Assembly (NCBI RefSeq): GCF_023158935.1
Contig: NZ_CP096121.1
Coordinates: 186,001-250,000 of the forward strand
Length of the DNA stretch: 64,000 nt
Source of the DNA: Acinetobacter portensis
GTDB taxonomy: Bacteria > Pseudomonadota > Gammaproteobacteria > Pseudomonadales > Moraxellaceae
Reading direction: 5' to 3'
Shown: in pieces, positions 1 through 8,886 of the stretch
How the letters are laid out: the number at the start of each line of letters is the position of its first letter
Numbering within the stretch: the first letter of the stretch is position 1
The notes under the pieces: generated by a model
What the model saw: only the letters and a program-made list of their open reading frames with translations
Told to the model about the DNA's origin: nothing
The model's database searches: none
Made by a program: the position numbers and the translations under genes

Positions 1-383
1 AAGCAATTCAAGCGCAATACTCCCCTGTTGCTGGTGGTGGTACCAATAGTCATGATTCAAGTACCAAACTTGCACCGATGCAACACTTGGAAAAAAGTGT
101 CTCTCGTTATTTAGGTTCAGGGCAAGATTACAAAGACTTTGCTAAATCACAAGCGATTAAAGATGAACGTGGTTTGATGGTCGATGGTTTAATTCAAAGT
201 ACTGAACGCTTGAACTTGCAATATCAACAATACAAGTCAAATGAACGTAAAGAAGCGGTATTGGCTGCGCTAGTTTCTGCTGAAAGCAAATTAACTGACG
301 GCTCAATTGAAGTGACTGATCGTTCTAAGTCTACGGGTAACATTCGTAGGATTGCACTTTCACAAGCAATGGCAAGTAAATAG
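1..383 (+). CDS. 3' end of an unknown gene (partial)
   Basis: The reading frame is open from the window edge (first full codon at 3) to a TAG stop at 381-383, so this is the C-terminal 126 or so residues of a longer protein; the internal ATG at 78 is not needed as a start. The visible part begins with a Gly/Ser/Thr-rich stretch and continues as a charged, probably helical region without membrane segments. It is the last gene of its unit, since a strong terminator follows. Its closeness to transfer genes makes a transfer role possible (a TraW/IcmX-like tail was considered), but no diagnostic motif was seen and I do not assign a function. Confidence 0.6.
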   Translation, partial: AIQAQYSPVAGGGTNSHDSSTKLAPMQHLEKSVSRYLGSGQDYKDFAKSQAIKDERGLMVDGLIQSTERLNLQYQQYKSNERKEAVLAALVSAESKLTDGSIEVTDRSKSTGNIRRIALSQAMASK

Positions 384-396
384 CCTGATTTTTTCA

Positions 397-411
397 TTAT
401 CAGGCTGATAA
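397..411. repeat. Lone copy of the par-array palindrome
   Basis: TTATCAG-G-CTGATAA is a perfect 15-bp palindrome with the same arms as the sixteen sites of the 35500-36223 array; flanking TTTTTCA and TGAAAAA extend the symmetry. It lies just after the stop codon of the partial gene and before its terminator. It could be an isolated ParB-binding site, or a transcription terminator hairpin that happens to share sequence. Confidence 0.6.
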
Positions 412-428
412 TGAAAAAAACTTAAAAA

Positions 429-460
429 AAAGGGATGGTTTTAAGCCATCCCTTTCTTTG
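429..460. terminator. Rho-independent terminator
   Basis: A 10-bp perfect stem (AAAGGGATGG / CCATCCCTTT) with a 7-nt loop, A-rich on the left and T-rich on the right, so it may work in both directions. Confidence 0.85.
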
Positions 461-511
461 TTTAAAACCCTTTTAGATAGTTTCTTTATATAAATTCTCT
501 TATAATCTTTA

Positions 512-519
512 GTATATAC
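512..519. promoter_or_regulatory. GTATATAC palindrome upstream of giant gene 1
   Basis: The site reads AGTATATACC and lies 73 bases before the ATG at 592, in the only gap between a terminator and the giant gene. No clear -35 box sits 16-18 bases upstream. Confidence 0.55.
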
Positions 520-591
520 CGTTCAAAAGTAACCGATGGTGCTTTGATATTTTAATTAAAAGATGCTTATACATATTGCCATGGAGTTTAT

Positions 592-3500
592 ATGTCAACT
601 AAAAAGAAATGGTTGGATCTGAGTAGCTTTGGCGCTCAACTTGTAGTAACCCCTAAAACTGATTTAAGAAACCAAGCAGCCATTATTAAGATTAAAGATG
701 TTGAGCTTTTAGAGAAAAAGTTGAACACATCCTTAAACAGCTTCTTAACAGGTTTAAAAAAGACTGGAAAGTTTGTTTATATCACCAATGAGCAAAATAA
801 CGACCTTAGTTTTATGTATAAGAGTTCGCAAGATAGTCTCTCTCTTTCTGACATAAAATCTGTTTTTCCTTACGACTCTAAAAATGACCTCATTGAAATG
901 GATATGTCAGATATATATCTGCAAAACCCAATGAGTAGTGCTGAAAAAAACCAGTGGCAATCCCTATTTGAACTCAATAATCAAAAGTCCGTTGTGCTTT
1001 ACCAAGCAAAACAGCAAAAACCGTTTGCCCCAAATACAACCATTATGGGTGCGGTTAAACAATTCAATAAAGCAGATTTAGGCTGGAATAAGCTACCGAC
1101 ATTACTGCAGTCCGTAGATCCATTGCCGTTGGCTGATTTAGACAATTACGGGTACCAAGCAGATAAAACACTGACTCGTTATTATGTTGATAAAGAAGCA
1201 GCGCTAAATGCTGGACTCATAGAAGATACGATAGAGCCTATTGAACTAAGCAAACAGCTAGTGATTTCGGTTAATTCAGGCGGTGAAGTACTTGCCCTAA
1301 AAGATATTACGCAAATTCCTGAGCTGACCAATTATAAAATATCTTCACATCCAGCATGGCCAGCGTATAACAGCTTACCGAAGCAATTTATTGATATTCG
1401 AGAGCTGAATAAGGGGCTGAATACGAGCATTGATCCAATTGTGAATGCGCTTAGATCGGATGATCATGCCGTTAATCACCAAGGATTGATCAAGCTTCAA
1501 ACCTTAGTCACGAAAATCAATGACTGTTTGTATTCATACGAAGAAAACAGCATCCCGTCAGCATTGGCACCATTTGGTATAGAAACAACTGCGTTACAGC
1601 TGGTGGACAATGATTGGAAAGTTTGGGAATACAACAACCAAACTTTAGATGTAGAAGAATTCGACCTTGCCGATAAGATTAAGGACCTGATCCAAAGCGT
1701 TCAAAATAATATTAATAATTTAAGAACATTTGATCCCTACTCAATTGGTGATAGCAGTTTTGATCGTGAATTAATTTATGAAAGTTTGGATGACATCGGT
1801 ACAAGTTTAGAAAGCTTGGATCTCAATCAAATTAAGCAAACCATACCGCCTGAACCTAAGGTTCCAGTAAAACGTTTGTTCAATCGAATTGATCACTTTT
1901 TTAGACACACCAAGTTTAAGCCGAACATTCCAGAACCAGTCATTAAGGACTCTTTGACTAAACTCGCTTTAATGCGAAAAATTAAGCAAGAATACCTACA
2001 AAAAATTGCAAAGCTCAAAGAAGAACGTCAAGCGATTGTTGAAGCGAAAGCAACACATACCATCAGTGAGCGTATTGAAAAAGCGGTTGCGATTCAAGTC
2101 GCTGTTGCTACTGAAAATGCGTATGTTTTGGATCAGCAAGCCTATGACGATCAAGCTTATGAAATGGAATTGGCATTAAGTCAGTTAAACATTGCTTCTA
2201 CGCGTCTGAACAATCTTTATGATAGTTTTTTTGATTCAGTGATAGACCGTGAAGAATACGGCACGGATCTGGATAACTTCCTACAAAGCGTTGTCACCGA
2301 TGATGAATTGCAAGATGAAATGCAACGTCTATTGGATGAGGCGAACGAGTTTGAAGCTACTCACACCTCAAATGACATTGACATTTATCATTTCAACGTT
2401 GATCTAGGTGAAGAACCTAACGGGCTTTGGAATGAAGCTGTTAACCAGTTTGATGTGGTTCATTATTATGATGAACAAGATCAAGAGTTATCTGCAGTCG
2501 AAAAGTTTGAATATTCTATTTTGGGATATTCACCATCTCAAGAATCTGCAATGCCAGATTTTAACGATATGGTGTTCTCGAATGCTGTATCAGTGCTGGA
2601 TAACAGTATTGAGGACATGATTGCGACCAGTGCTGAAAATGTAGGTAAAAACTACTTTTCATTTCATCAGCAAATGCCTCGTATTCTTCAACAACTGCAT
2701 AGTATTAATAGCCAATTTACGGCGCTTGGTGATGGTGATGCCCATAGCATTGCATCACAATATTTATCGGATGAAAGCTTAGAGCGATTCTATAACCTGT
2801 TAGAACAGGACGGTAACTACAAGGGTTTTAATAAGCGTATCGATGTGGCTCATGTGCTTTCTGAGCTGAGTAGCAATATTGGCAACAATCCTGACTCCCC
2901 TATCCTTAACCGATTACCTGATATTAGGTCGCAACTCAATCATGCGATAAATGAGGAATTACGTGTACGCACGAATCCTGGTAATGCACTGGCCAACGCG
3001 ATTGTTTTTGCTGCGACCAATGAAGTTTTGTCTTTAAAAGAAACACTCGAAAAAGATGAAATCTATGTGGTAGACAGCTTTCAAAACTATCTGCCTAAGG
3101 TGATACATAAAGACCACTTCAACTCAAATACACAAGAACAGCTTTTTGCCTTAAATAAAAAGGTCGCGGTAAGTATGGCGTATAAGCGCTATCTACAAGA
3201 CTTTTATCAAAATGCCGTGGGTGAAGAGTCTAAATCTGAAGCGGTTACTGCCATTATTAATAATGAGCACAAGCATATTTTGATGGCACTAGGTTATCTA
3301 ACACCGACCTACAATGAAGTCACGGCGCCAAAAGACTCGAAAATTGAAAATGTCGTCACGTTGACTGAAGAAGCGGTAAAAACCTACCTAGCTGAAGGTA
3401 ACGCTTTGATGGTTGAGCCTGAAGTTAGCGCACGTTCTTTGGCGGTGTATAGCAGTACGATAGCATCTGATCAGAACTTCATTCGCTTACTGCCGATGGA

Positions 3501-6500
3501 TCTAGGTCAAAAGGTTAGTTCATTACAAAAGCAAAAAACCATTATGATTAATGGTGCTTCTTCGTTTGAACATATCCTGAGCTCTAATCCGATCAGCAAA
3601 AACAAGCTGACCTATGATGACCTTAAGAATGTAATTCTTAATCGTATTTTGACCAAGGAAGCGGTACCGAAATATGAAAAAGGCTTAAAGCTTGATATTG
3701 AAGTTAAGAATGTCTATGAGCATGCATCAAGTTTCTTGCCACTTGAAAAGACCGATGTTAACAGTGAAAATGACTTTGGCAATCTCTTTAAACATGGGCT
3801 TGTGCTTGAAGCATTACAATCGACTCCAGACTCACTCAAGAATGGATTTAACCTCAACCGTGATTTAATCAATTCTGCCCTACTGCAGTCATTTGAAAAT
3901 CGTTCTATTGAAGAATGGACGGCACTAAAAAATAAATCTCTCGAGACAAAAACGGGATCTCTTTTAAGCATTATCACCAATCCAGAACGTATCAAAGAGT
4001 TTGAGTTTCCTGAGATAAATTTTTATCTCACGGTTTCACCAGCTGATGAACAAAAGCACGGTGCGATTAACTTATATTTCAGCGGTGAACAGATTCCGTC
4101 TACCGATCGCTTAATCGTTAAATCAAGTCTGAATGACTTAGCTGCAGACGATAAGGCGCTGTTTAAAGCTTTGACGCTTAGCAATGATTCAGTTTTAAGT
4201 ACGCAAGAGCAAATGCAGTACTTGATCGACTCATTAGAAAAACGCTATCAGATCTTCCAGTCGATCGAAAACCTACACCTTAAAGAAAAGGTATTGTTTA
4301 ACCCTGAGTTGGACGATTACAAGGCATTAACTTTGCGTGATGCCGATAATCAATACATCGATCCAACGGCGAAACAAGATCTAATCGATTTTGTGAAAAG
4401 CAATGATGTGATGACCAATGTTGATTTGATGAACGTCTTTACCGACTACATCCATCAAAAAGAAATGGATCAAGCGTTTGAAAACGGCTCCAAAATTATT
4501 GTGGCCAATGACGGTGCTGATTTAGTGATTTCTGTCATAGATAAAGACACACCAGTTTTACAGCATGATCAATTACGGGTTTTTGATAATGTTGAGCAGT
4601 TTGCTAAATTCAACGAGCGTGGTGGATTGTTTAAAGACTTCCAGTTAAACGGGATAAAAGCGCATCTTGTGGACCAAGTATTAAATGATCTTGGGTTACG
4701 TGAAAACATACTGCAGACAATCAAGGTGCCATTATCACCCGGTTTTGAAAATATTGATGTTAAAGGCCTTAATGAGATTGTGGCTGTTAATATTTCAACA
4801 TTGGTCAATAAAATTGATTTTACCTTTGGTGAAAAGCTACTTGAATCTAAAGACCGGTTCGATCTCGCGATTAAAGTTGCCGATGATCAATCTCCGTTAA
4901 AACTGGCCATTGTGAATAATGCCGAACATCAGCAATTTGTTGATCAAGGCTATAAAATTCTTCCTACGCCAAAGCACCCGAACTCTAAGAACTTCTTAAT
5001 TACTGATTTTGCAAAATCATTCAAAAAAGCAGAATTATTTAAGTCTCGCGATCAAGTATATAAACCTGAACATATGGTTCAAAGCGCACCTGTTGTAGAA
5101 GTTGCCCAAGAACCATTGGTTGAAGAACCGATCGTAACTGAACCTGAAGTTCAAAAGCCTACTGAACCAGAAGTACAGGAAGCAACGGTAGAAGTTGTAG
5201 AGCCGACTGAGCCAGTTGCTCCAGAGCAAACATCACTGTTTGAGTCTGAGGGTAAGCCTGAAGCTGAAGCACCAAAAGAGCCAAAAACAACCAAACCGAA
5301 AGCCACTGAGTCACGTTCTGAAGTTGGACTTATTGAAGATACGGGTATGAAAATGCCTGGTGCGAAAAAGGATCTGTATGGTCCACGTTTATCGCTCAGT
5401 CAGATTCAAGATATGTCGCTTTTGCAAGTCAAAAACCTAATTACGCGTGACAAAATTTGGAAAAAGGAATCGGTTTTACAAGCAAAAGAAGCTGGTCGAG
5501 ATATTTACATTCACTTGCTGACTGACGCTGTACGCAAGATGACGAATGATCAGCCACGTTATCCGCTTGAAAATGCCACTGAAGAACAGTTTAAAAAAGT
5601 AGGTGCTGGATACTATGACGCTGTTTTAAGTATGCGTGATGCTTTAATGGAAGCAAAAACAGTTCGTGAATTTATTCCTAATGCATGTGATTTATACGTT
5701 CGTTTGAATGAAGACAAAGATCTGTTCACGGCGTTTAAATCATTAGATCGGTCATTATTTTCATTGGTAGAAAGCTATGCTGAATATGCTGCCACTGACA
5801 TGATTATTAGTTCTGAATTGGCGAAAACCGATAGTAGTGAAGCACGTAAAACGCTCACTGAAGCACTTCATCATTTACGGAAAGAGTTACCGCCAGTTAA
5901 AGGCACCTACTCTATCTATAAAAAAATACGTAGTGCGATTGATGCCAAACCGTTCCAAGACAAAGTAAAAGCGACTGTTACTTTTAGAAGTGGCAACATT
6001 ATAGATTCGAGTACGCTATTTAGCAGATCTGATGCTGGTCTATCTGAACAAGTAATGGATCTGTTAACTGCTAAAAAAACCAAAGACGCAACTGCAGAGA
6101 ATGATGATACTCAAGAAGTCTCGTTATCTGAAAAGAATGTATCGAACATTGTAGATGACACGGCGAGTACCTTAGATGCCCTATTCAAAGAGTATGCTAA
6201 GCCTCGTACTATGCGTAAGGCATTCAAGCTCAGTGATGTGGTTGTGACGGAAAACATTGCTTCACGTAATGGCCAAGATGTTACAGCACATACCTTGCAA
6301 GCGACCTTTGGATTTAAAGCCGTAGAGTTTGGCGAGTACTTGAACCAGAGCGATCGTCAAATCGCATTAAATAACGCATATGACGGTTGTTTCGCTCTTG
6401 CTAAGGCACTTGATATAGATCCGAAATTTGTTGGCTTTAACGGTATGTTGGGTGTTGCTTTTGGTTCGCGTGGACGTTCCGCTGCGATGGCACATTACGA

Positions 6501-7878
6501 GCCATCTAACCGTGTGATTAACTTAACCAAGAATTCAGGTTTTGGCTCGTTTGGTCATGAATTTTTCCATGCCTATGACCATCTCATTTTTAGTGCGATG
6601 ACACGCAATCAACCAAAAATGATGATGGAAAACGTACAGCCTTATCTAACTCGTTTTGCAGAATTGAATAACATTAAGTCTGAGAAGTATGCCAACATTA
6701 ACCAAGATTTGTTGCAAGCTGCAGCCAAAGTAAATCAAGCGATGTATTACTTGCCAATGAAAAAGGATGACTCGATAGAAGTACTTCGCACGAATCTTGA
6801 GAATCAAGTCAAGTTTTATGAAACCAGCATCAAAACGATTTTGGATAAAACATTGGTAGATCAACCTGACATTGTTGATTTGTTTACGCCAGATAGAGAC
6901 AGCATAAAAGAGAAAATTAATACGTTTATTGCGGAACGTGGCAAGTTGCATACTGAACTATCTTCATTGATTAACTTCGCTAATCGTCATGAAGATCCTG
7001 AACTTTTCCAAAAGGACGCCATACAACATAGACGTTATATGCACGTTGCCCAAGGCTTGCATAAGTTCTTGTCTGAAAATGAGTATCCAATCCCACGGAC
7101 TGAGCTCAACAAATATATCTCGCAATCTCGTTCTGAAATTGATCATGATCGTGTCTTTGCAGCGCAAGTACTTGGTGCAGCGAACAGTACAGTCTTTAGA
7201 TCAGTTGTATTCCGTGATTATCGACAAATGTTGCGTAGTCAGTTTGCGATATGTGCACTCGACTTCATCAAAGAAAACAGCCCTAAACCATTGTCAGATG
7301 AACACTTAAAGTTAATTTCTTTAAGCTTACAGACGAACGATCGCTTAACATCAACTAATCAATCTCAGCTAAAAACTGATTTCTACAAAAATGCGATGGT
7401 ATTAGAGGGCTTAACAAGTGCTAAGAAGCCGTATTGGACGACCGCACATGAAATGTTTGCCCGTAGTGGTGAGCAGTACTTACAAGTGACCTTAGCAGAA
7501 ATGAACTTGCGTAATGATTGGCTTGTTTACCCATGTCCTGAAGGTGGTTCATCTTCTGTAACTCAACCGCATGGTATAGAAAAAGATGCAATCATGAAGG
7601 AGATTCGCGAATTTACGGTGAAAGGCCTGGACTATATTCAGGAAAATATTGCTGAACTGCGTTTTGCTGATCATCAGCAGTATGTCAGAAATGCAATGCA
7701 CTTCTTCCAACCGGGTACAGATCAACATGAGAACCTAGTTAAATGGAATGAAGTCATTAATGAGATGTCACAAGCTGAATACGATGAATATTGGACTAAG
7801 CTCATGACCAACATTGAAGTACAAGCAGATCCAGAATTAAGCAAACAAAAGAATAGCGATCCTGAATTGGCACTATAA
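592..7878 (+). CDS. Giant polyvalent protein 1 with zincin-like metallopeptidase domain (2428 aa)
   Basis: The ATG at 592 follows TGGAG at 582-586. Residues 1-110 form an N-terminal block shared with the paralogue at 8887 (FGAQLVVTP, later DIYLQNP). About 1300 residues of unrecognised, largely helical sequence follow. Residues about 1497-1575 are a Pro/Glu/Thr-rich linker. After it come PGAKKDLYG, then a block with FGFKAVEFGEYLNQ and GVAFGSRGRSAAMAHYEP, and HEFFH at 1989-1993. A downstream EMFARSGE places E2287 and E2294 as candidate third zinc ligands, giving HExxH...E. This C-terminal arrangement matches the zincin-like domain of large polyvalent proteins (LPD-type) carried by conjugative elements and phages. 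There is no signal peptide or membrane segment. The substrate is unknown; delivery to the recipient during transfer is inference. Confidence 0.85.
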   Translation: MSTKKKWLDLSSFGAQLVVTPKTDLRNQAAIIKIKDVELLEKKLNTSLNSFLTGLKKTGKFVYITNEQNNDLSFMYKSSQDSLSLSDIKSVFPYDSKNDLIEMDMSDIYLQNPMSSAEKNQWQSLFELNNQKSVVLYQAKQQKPFAPNTTIMGAVKQFNKADLGWNKLPTLLQSVDPLPLADLDNYGYQADKTLTRYYVDKEAALNAGLIEDTIEPIELSKQLVISVNSGGEVLALKDITQIPELTNYKISSHPAWPAYNSLPKQFIDIRELNKGLNTSIDPIVNALRSDDHAVNHQGLIKLQTLVTKINDCLYSYEENSIPSALAPFGIETTALQLVDNDWKVWEYNNQTLDVEEFDLADKIKDLIQSVQNNINNLRTFDPYSIGDSSFDRELIYESLDDIGTSLESLDLNQIKQTIPPEPKVPVKRLFNRIDHFFRHTKFKPNIPEPVIKDSLTKLALMRKIKQEYLQKIAKLKEERQAIVEAKATHTISERIEKAVAIQVAVATENAYVLDQQAYDDQAYEMELALSQLNIASTRLNNLYDSFFDSVIDREEYGTDLDNFLQSVVTDDELQDEMQRLLDEANEFEATHTSNDIDIYHFNVDLGEEPNGLWNEAVNQFDVVHYYDEQDQELSAVEKFEYSILGYSPSQESAMPDFNDMVFSNAVSVLDNSIEDMIATSAENVGKNYFSFHQQMPRILQQLHSINSQFTALGDGDAHSIASQYLSDESLERFYNLLEQDGNYKGFNKRIDVAHVLSELSSNIGNNPDSPILNRLPDIRSQLNHAINEELRVRTNPGNALANAIVFAATNEVLSLKETLEKDEIYVVDSFQNYLPKVIHKDHFNSNTQEQLFALNKKVAVSMAYKRYLQDFYQNAVGEESKSEAVTAIINNEHKHILMALGYLTPTYNEVTAPKDSKIENVVTLTEEAVKTYLAEGNALMVEPEVSARSLAVYSSTIASDQNFIRLLPMDLGQKVSSLQKQKTIMINGASSFEHILSSNPISKNKLTYDDLKNVILNRILTKEAVPKYEKGLKLDIEVKNVYEHASSFLPLEKTDVNSENDFGNLFKHGLVLEALQSTPDSLKNGFNLNRDLINSALLQSFENRSIEEWTALKNKSLETKTGSLLSIITNPERIKEFEFPEINFYLTVSPADEQKHGAINLYFSGEQIPSTDRLIVKSSLNDLAADDKALFKALTLSNDSVLSTQEQMQYLIDSLEKRYQIFQSIENLHLKEKVLFNPELDDYKALTLRDADNQYIDPTAKQDLIDFVKSNDVMTNVDLMNVFTDYIHQKEMDQAFENGSKIIVANDGADLVISVIDKDTPVLQHDQLRVFDNVEQFAKFNERGGLFKDFQLNGIKAHLVDQVLNDLGLRENILQTIKVPLSPGFENIDVKGLNEIVAVNISTLVNKIDFTFGEKLLESKDRFDLAIKVADDQSPLKLAIVNNAEHQQFVDQGYKILPTPKHPNSKNFLITDFAKSFKKAELFKSRDQVYKPEHMVQSAPVVEVAQEPLVEEPIVTEPEVQKPTEPEVQEATVEVVEPTEPVAPEQTSLFESEGKPEAEAPKEPKTTKPKATESRSEVGLIEDTGMKMPGAKKDLYGPRLSLSQIQDMSLLQVKNLITRDKIWKKESVLQAKEAGRDIYIHLLTDAVRKMTNDQPRYPLENATEEQFKKVGAGYYDAVLSMRDALMEAKTVREFIPNACDLYVRLNEDKDLFTAFKSLDRSLFSLVESYAEYAATDMIISSELAKTDSSEARKTLTEALHHLRKELPPVKGTYSIYKKIRSAIDAKPFQDKVKATVTFRSGNIIDSSTLFSRSDAGLSEQVMDLLTAKKTKDATAENDDTQEVSLSEKNVSNIVDDTASTLDALFKEYAKPRTMRKAFKLSDVVVTENIASRNGQDVTAHTLQATFGFKAVEFGEYLNQSDRQIALNNAYDGCFALAKALDIDPKFVGFNGMLGVAFGSRGRSAAMAHYEPSNRVINLTKNSGFGSFGHEFFHAYDHLIFSAMTRNQPKMMMENVQPYLTRFAELNNIKSEKYANINQDLLQAAAKVNQAMYYLPMKKDDSIEVLRTNLENQVKFYETSIKTILDKTLVDQPDIVDLFTPDRDSIKEKINTFIAERGKLHTELSSLINFANRHEDPELFQKDAIQHRRYMHVAQGLHKFLSENEYPIPRTELNKYISQSRSEIDHDRVFAAQVLGAANSTVFRSVVFRDYRQMLRSQFAICALDFIKENSPKPLSDEHLKLISLSLQTNDRLTSTNQSQLKTDFYKNAMVLEGLTSAKKPYWTTAHEMFARSGEQYLQVTLAEMNLRNDWLVYPCPEGGSSSVTQPHGIEKDAIMKEIREFTVKGLDYIQENIAELRFADHQQYVRNAMHFFQPGTDQHENLVKWNEVINEMSQAEYDEYWTKLMTNIEVQADPELSKQKNSDPELAL

Positions 7879-7895
7879 GCAATTTTGAGATCTTG

Positions 7896-7928
7896 GATGC
7901 TATCCCCTGTGGGTGGCATCTTTTTTTT
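7896..7928 (+). terminator. Rho-independent terminator after giant gene 1
   Basis: The stem GATGCTATCCC / GGGTGGCATC has a short CTGT loop and is followed by eight T residues, 18 bases after the stop codon. Confidence 0.85.
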
Positions 7929-7961
7929 ATTTAAATCTTATAAATGGAATCAGGGGGCACT

Positions 7962-8621
7962 ATGGCAATAGCAATTCCAAAGCAATTTGCTGGTTTTGGT
8001 CTAGCAGTTGCAATTATATCTGTGGCTAATCATTTCGGATTGGTCGATCTCTTTGCTCAAAGTGCTACACGGGCAATATCGAAACAAGCTCAATCAGTAG
8101 AGTCAGCCAATCCAGGCCAACCGAATGAACCTGAAAACGGTCTACAAATGGCAAAAGACTATGCTGAACATCAAAAAATGGTAGCCAATAGTGCAGCCAT
8201 GCCATTTAAAAAAGAAGTGATTAATGTTTCCAGTATGGAAAACACACAACATTTTGGTCCTGTTTCAATGGAATCTCAAAATGTTGATACTGTGTTTATC
8301 ATTCGAGATAAGGCCACTAAAAGGTTACGAGCCGTTGTTCAGGTACCCAAAAAGCAAACTGTCAATATATCTCTTCCAATTGGTCAATACACCATTCAAT
8401 ATGCCCAAAACAATTATATTAAGGATGCTCCATGGCAAGGATTAAATAAGTTTTGGGGATACGGCACTACCTTTTTAGAAAGTAACCTTGAGCATAATGT
8501 TACCTTGGTCCAATATCCGAATAATAGTGGCTACTTTATTCGTGGTACTGGAATTATTGTAGGTGTAGAAGATGGCACCCAACCAGACGAACTCGCTAAA
8601 AACGAATTTGTTAAAATGTAA
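7962..8621 (+). CDS. Small membrane-anchored protein of unknown function
   Basis: I chose the ATG at 7962 because AGGGGG lies 6-8 bases before it; an in-frame ATG at 7944 has no such site. The 219-residue product has one hydrophobic N-terminal segment (residues about 7-25, AGFGLAVAIISVANHFG) and then a soluble domain, so it is probably anchored in the inner membrane or exported. A C-terminal half rich in beta-type residues (IIRDKATKRLRAVVQVPKK onward) hints at a small folded domain, but no family was recognised. It sits between the two giant paralogues, with a terminator on each side, so it is transcribed alone or by read-through. Confidence 0.75.
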   Translation: MAIAIPKQFAGFGLAVAIISVANHFGLVDLFAQSATRAISKQAQSVESANPGQPNEPENGLQMAKDYAEHQKMVANSAAMPFKKEVINVSSMENTQHFGPVSMESQNVDTVFIIRDKATKRLRAVVQVPKKQTVNISLPIGQYTIQYAQNNYIKDAPWQGLNKFWGYGTTFLESNLEHNVTLVQYPNNSGYFIRGTGIIVGVEDGTQPDELAKNEFVKM

Positions 8622-8638
8622 CCATCAGCTTTAAGCAA

Positions 8639-8665
8639 GATGTCACCTATACGGTGGCATTTTTA
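8639..8665 (+). terminator. Rho-independent terminator
   Basis: The stem TGTCACC / GGTGGCA (one G-T pair) encloses TATAC and is followed by a T-rich tail. Confidence 0.7.
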
Positions 8666-8747
8666 TTTATAAAAAAAGAAAGAATAGTGCACGGTTTTAG
8701 ATGGTTTTATTAAAAATGATAGGTATTTAAACAGTGCTATTTACTCG

Positions 8748-8755
8748 GTATATAC
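8748..8755. promoter_or_regulatory. GTATATAC palindrome upstream of giant gene 2
   Basis: The site reads GGTATATACT, 132 bases before the GTG start at 8887. TTTAAA at 8726-8731 lies 17 bases upstream of the inner TATATA, so a sigma-70-type promoter is possible here. Confidence 0.55.
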
Positions 8756-8886
8756 TATTTTAAAGAATAACGCCTAAACCCTCCCTCAAAGTTAATTTTT
8801 TAGTTTAATATAAGCACATATAAGTACTCGTAAGAGTCGTTTTAAAGTCTTGGATCATGCTATGTGACCAAGTAGGAGACTATAAA

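Noticed and set aside
4569..4808. Reverse-strand frames inside the giant genes
   Set aside because: They have no ribosome sites, and they overlap strongly coding forward sequence; treated as shadow frames.
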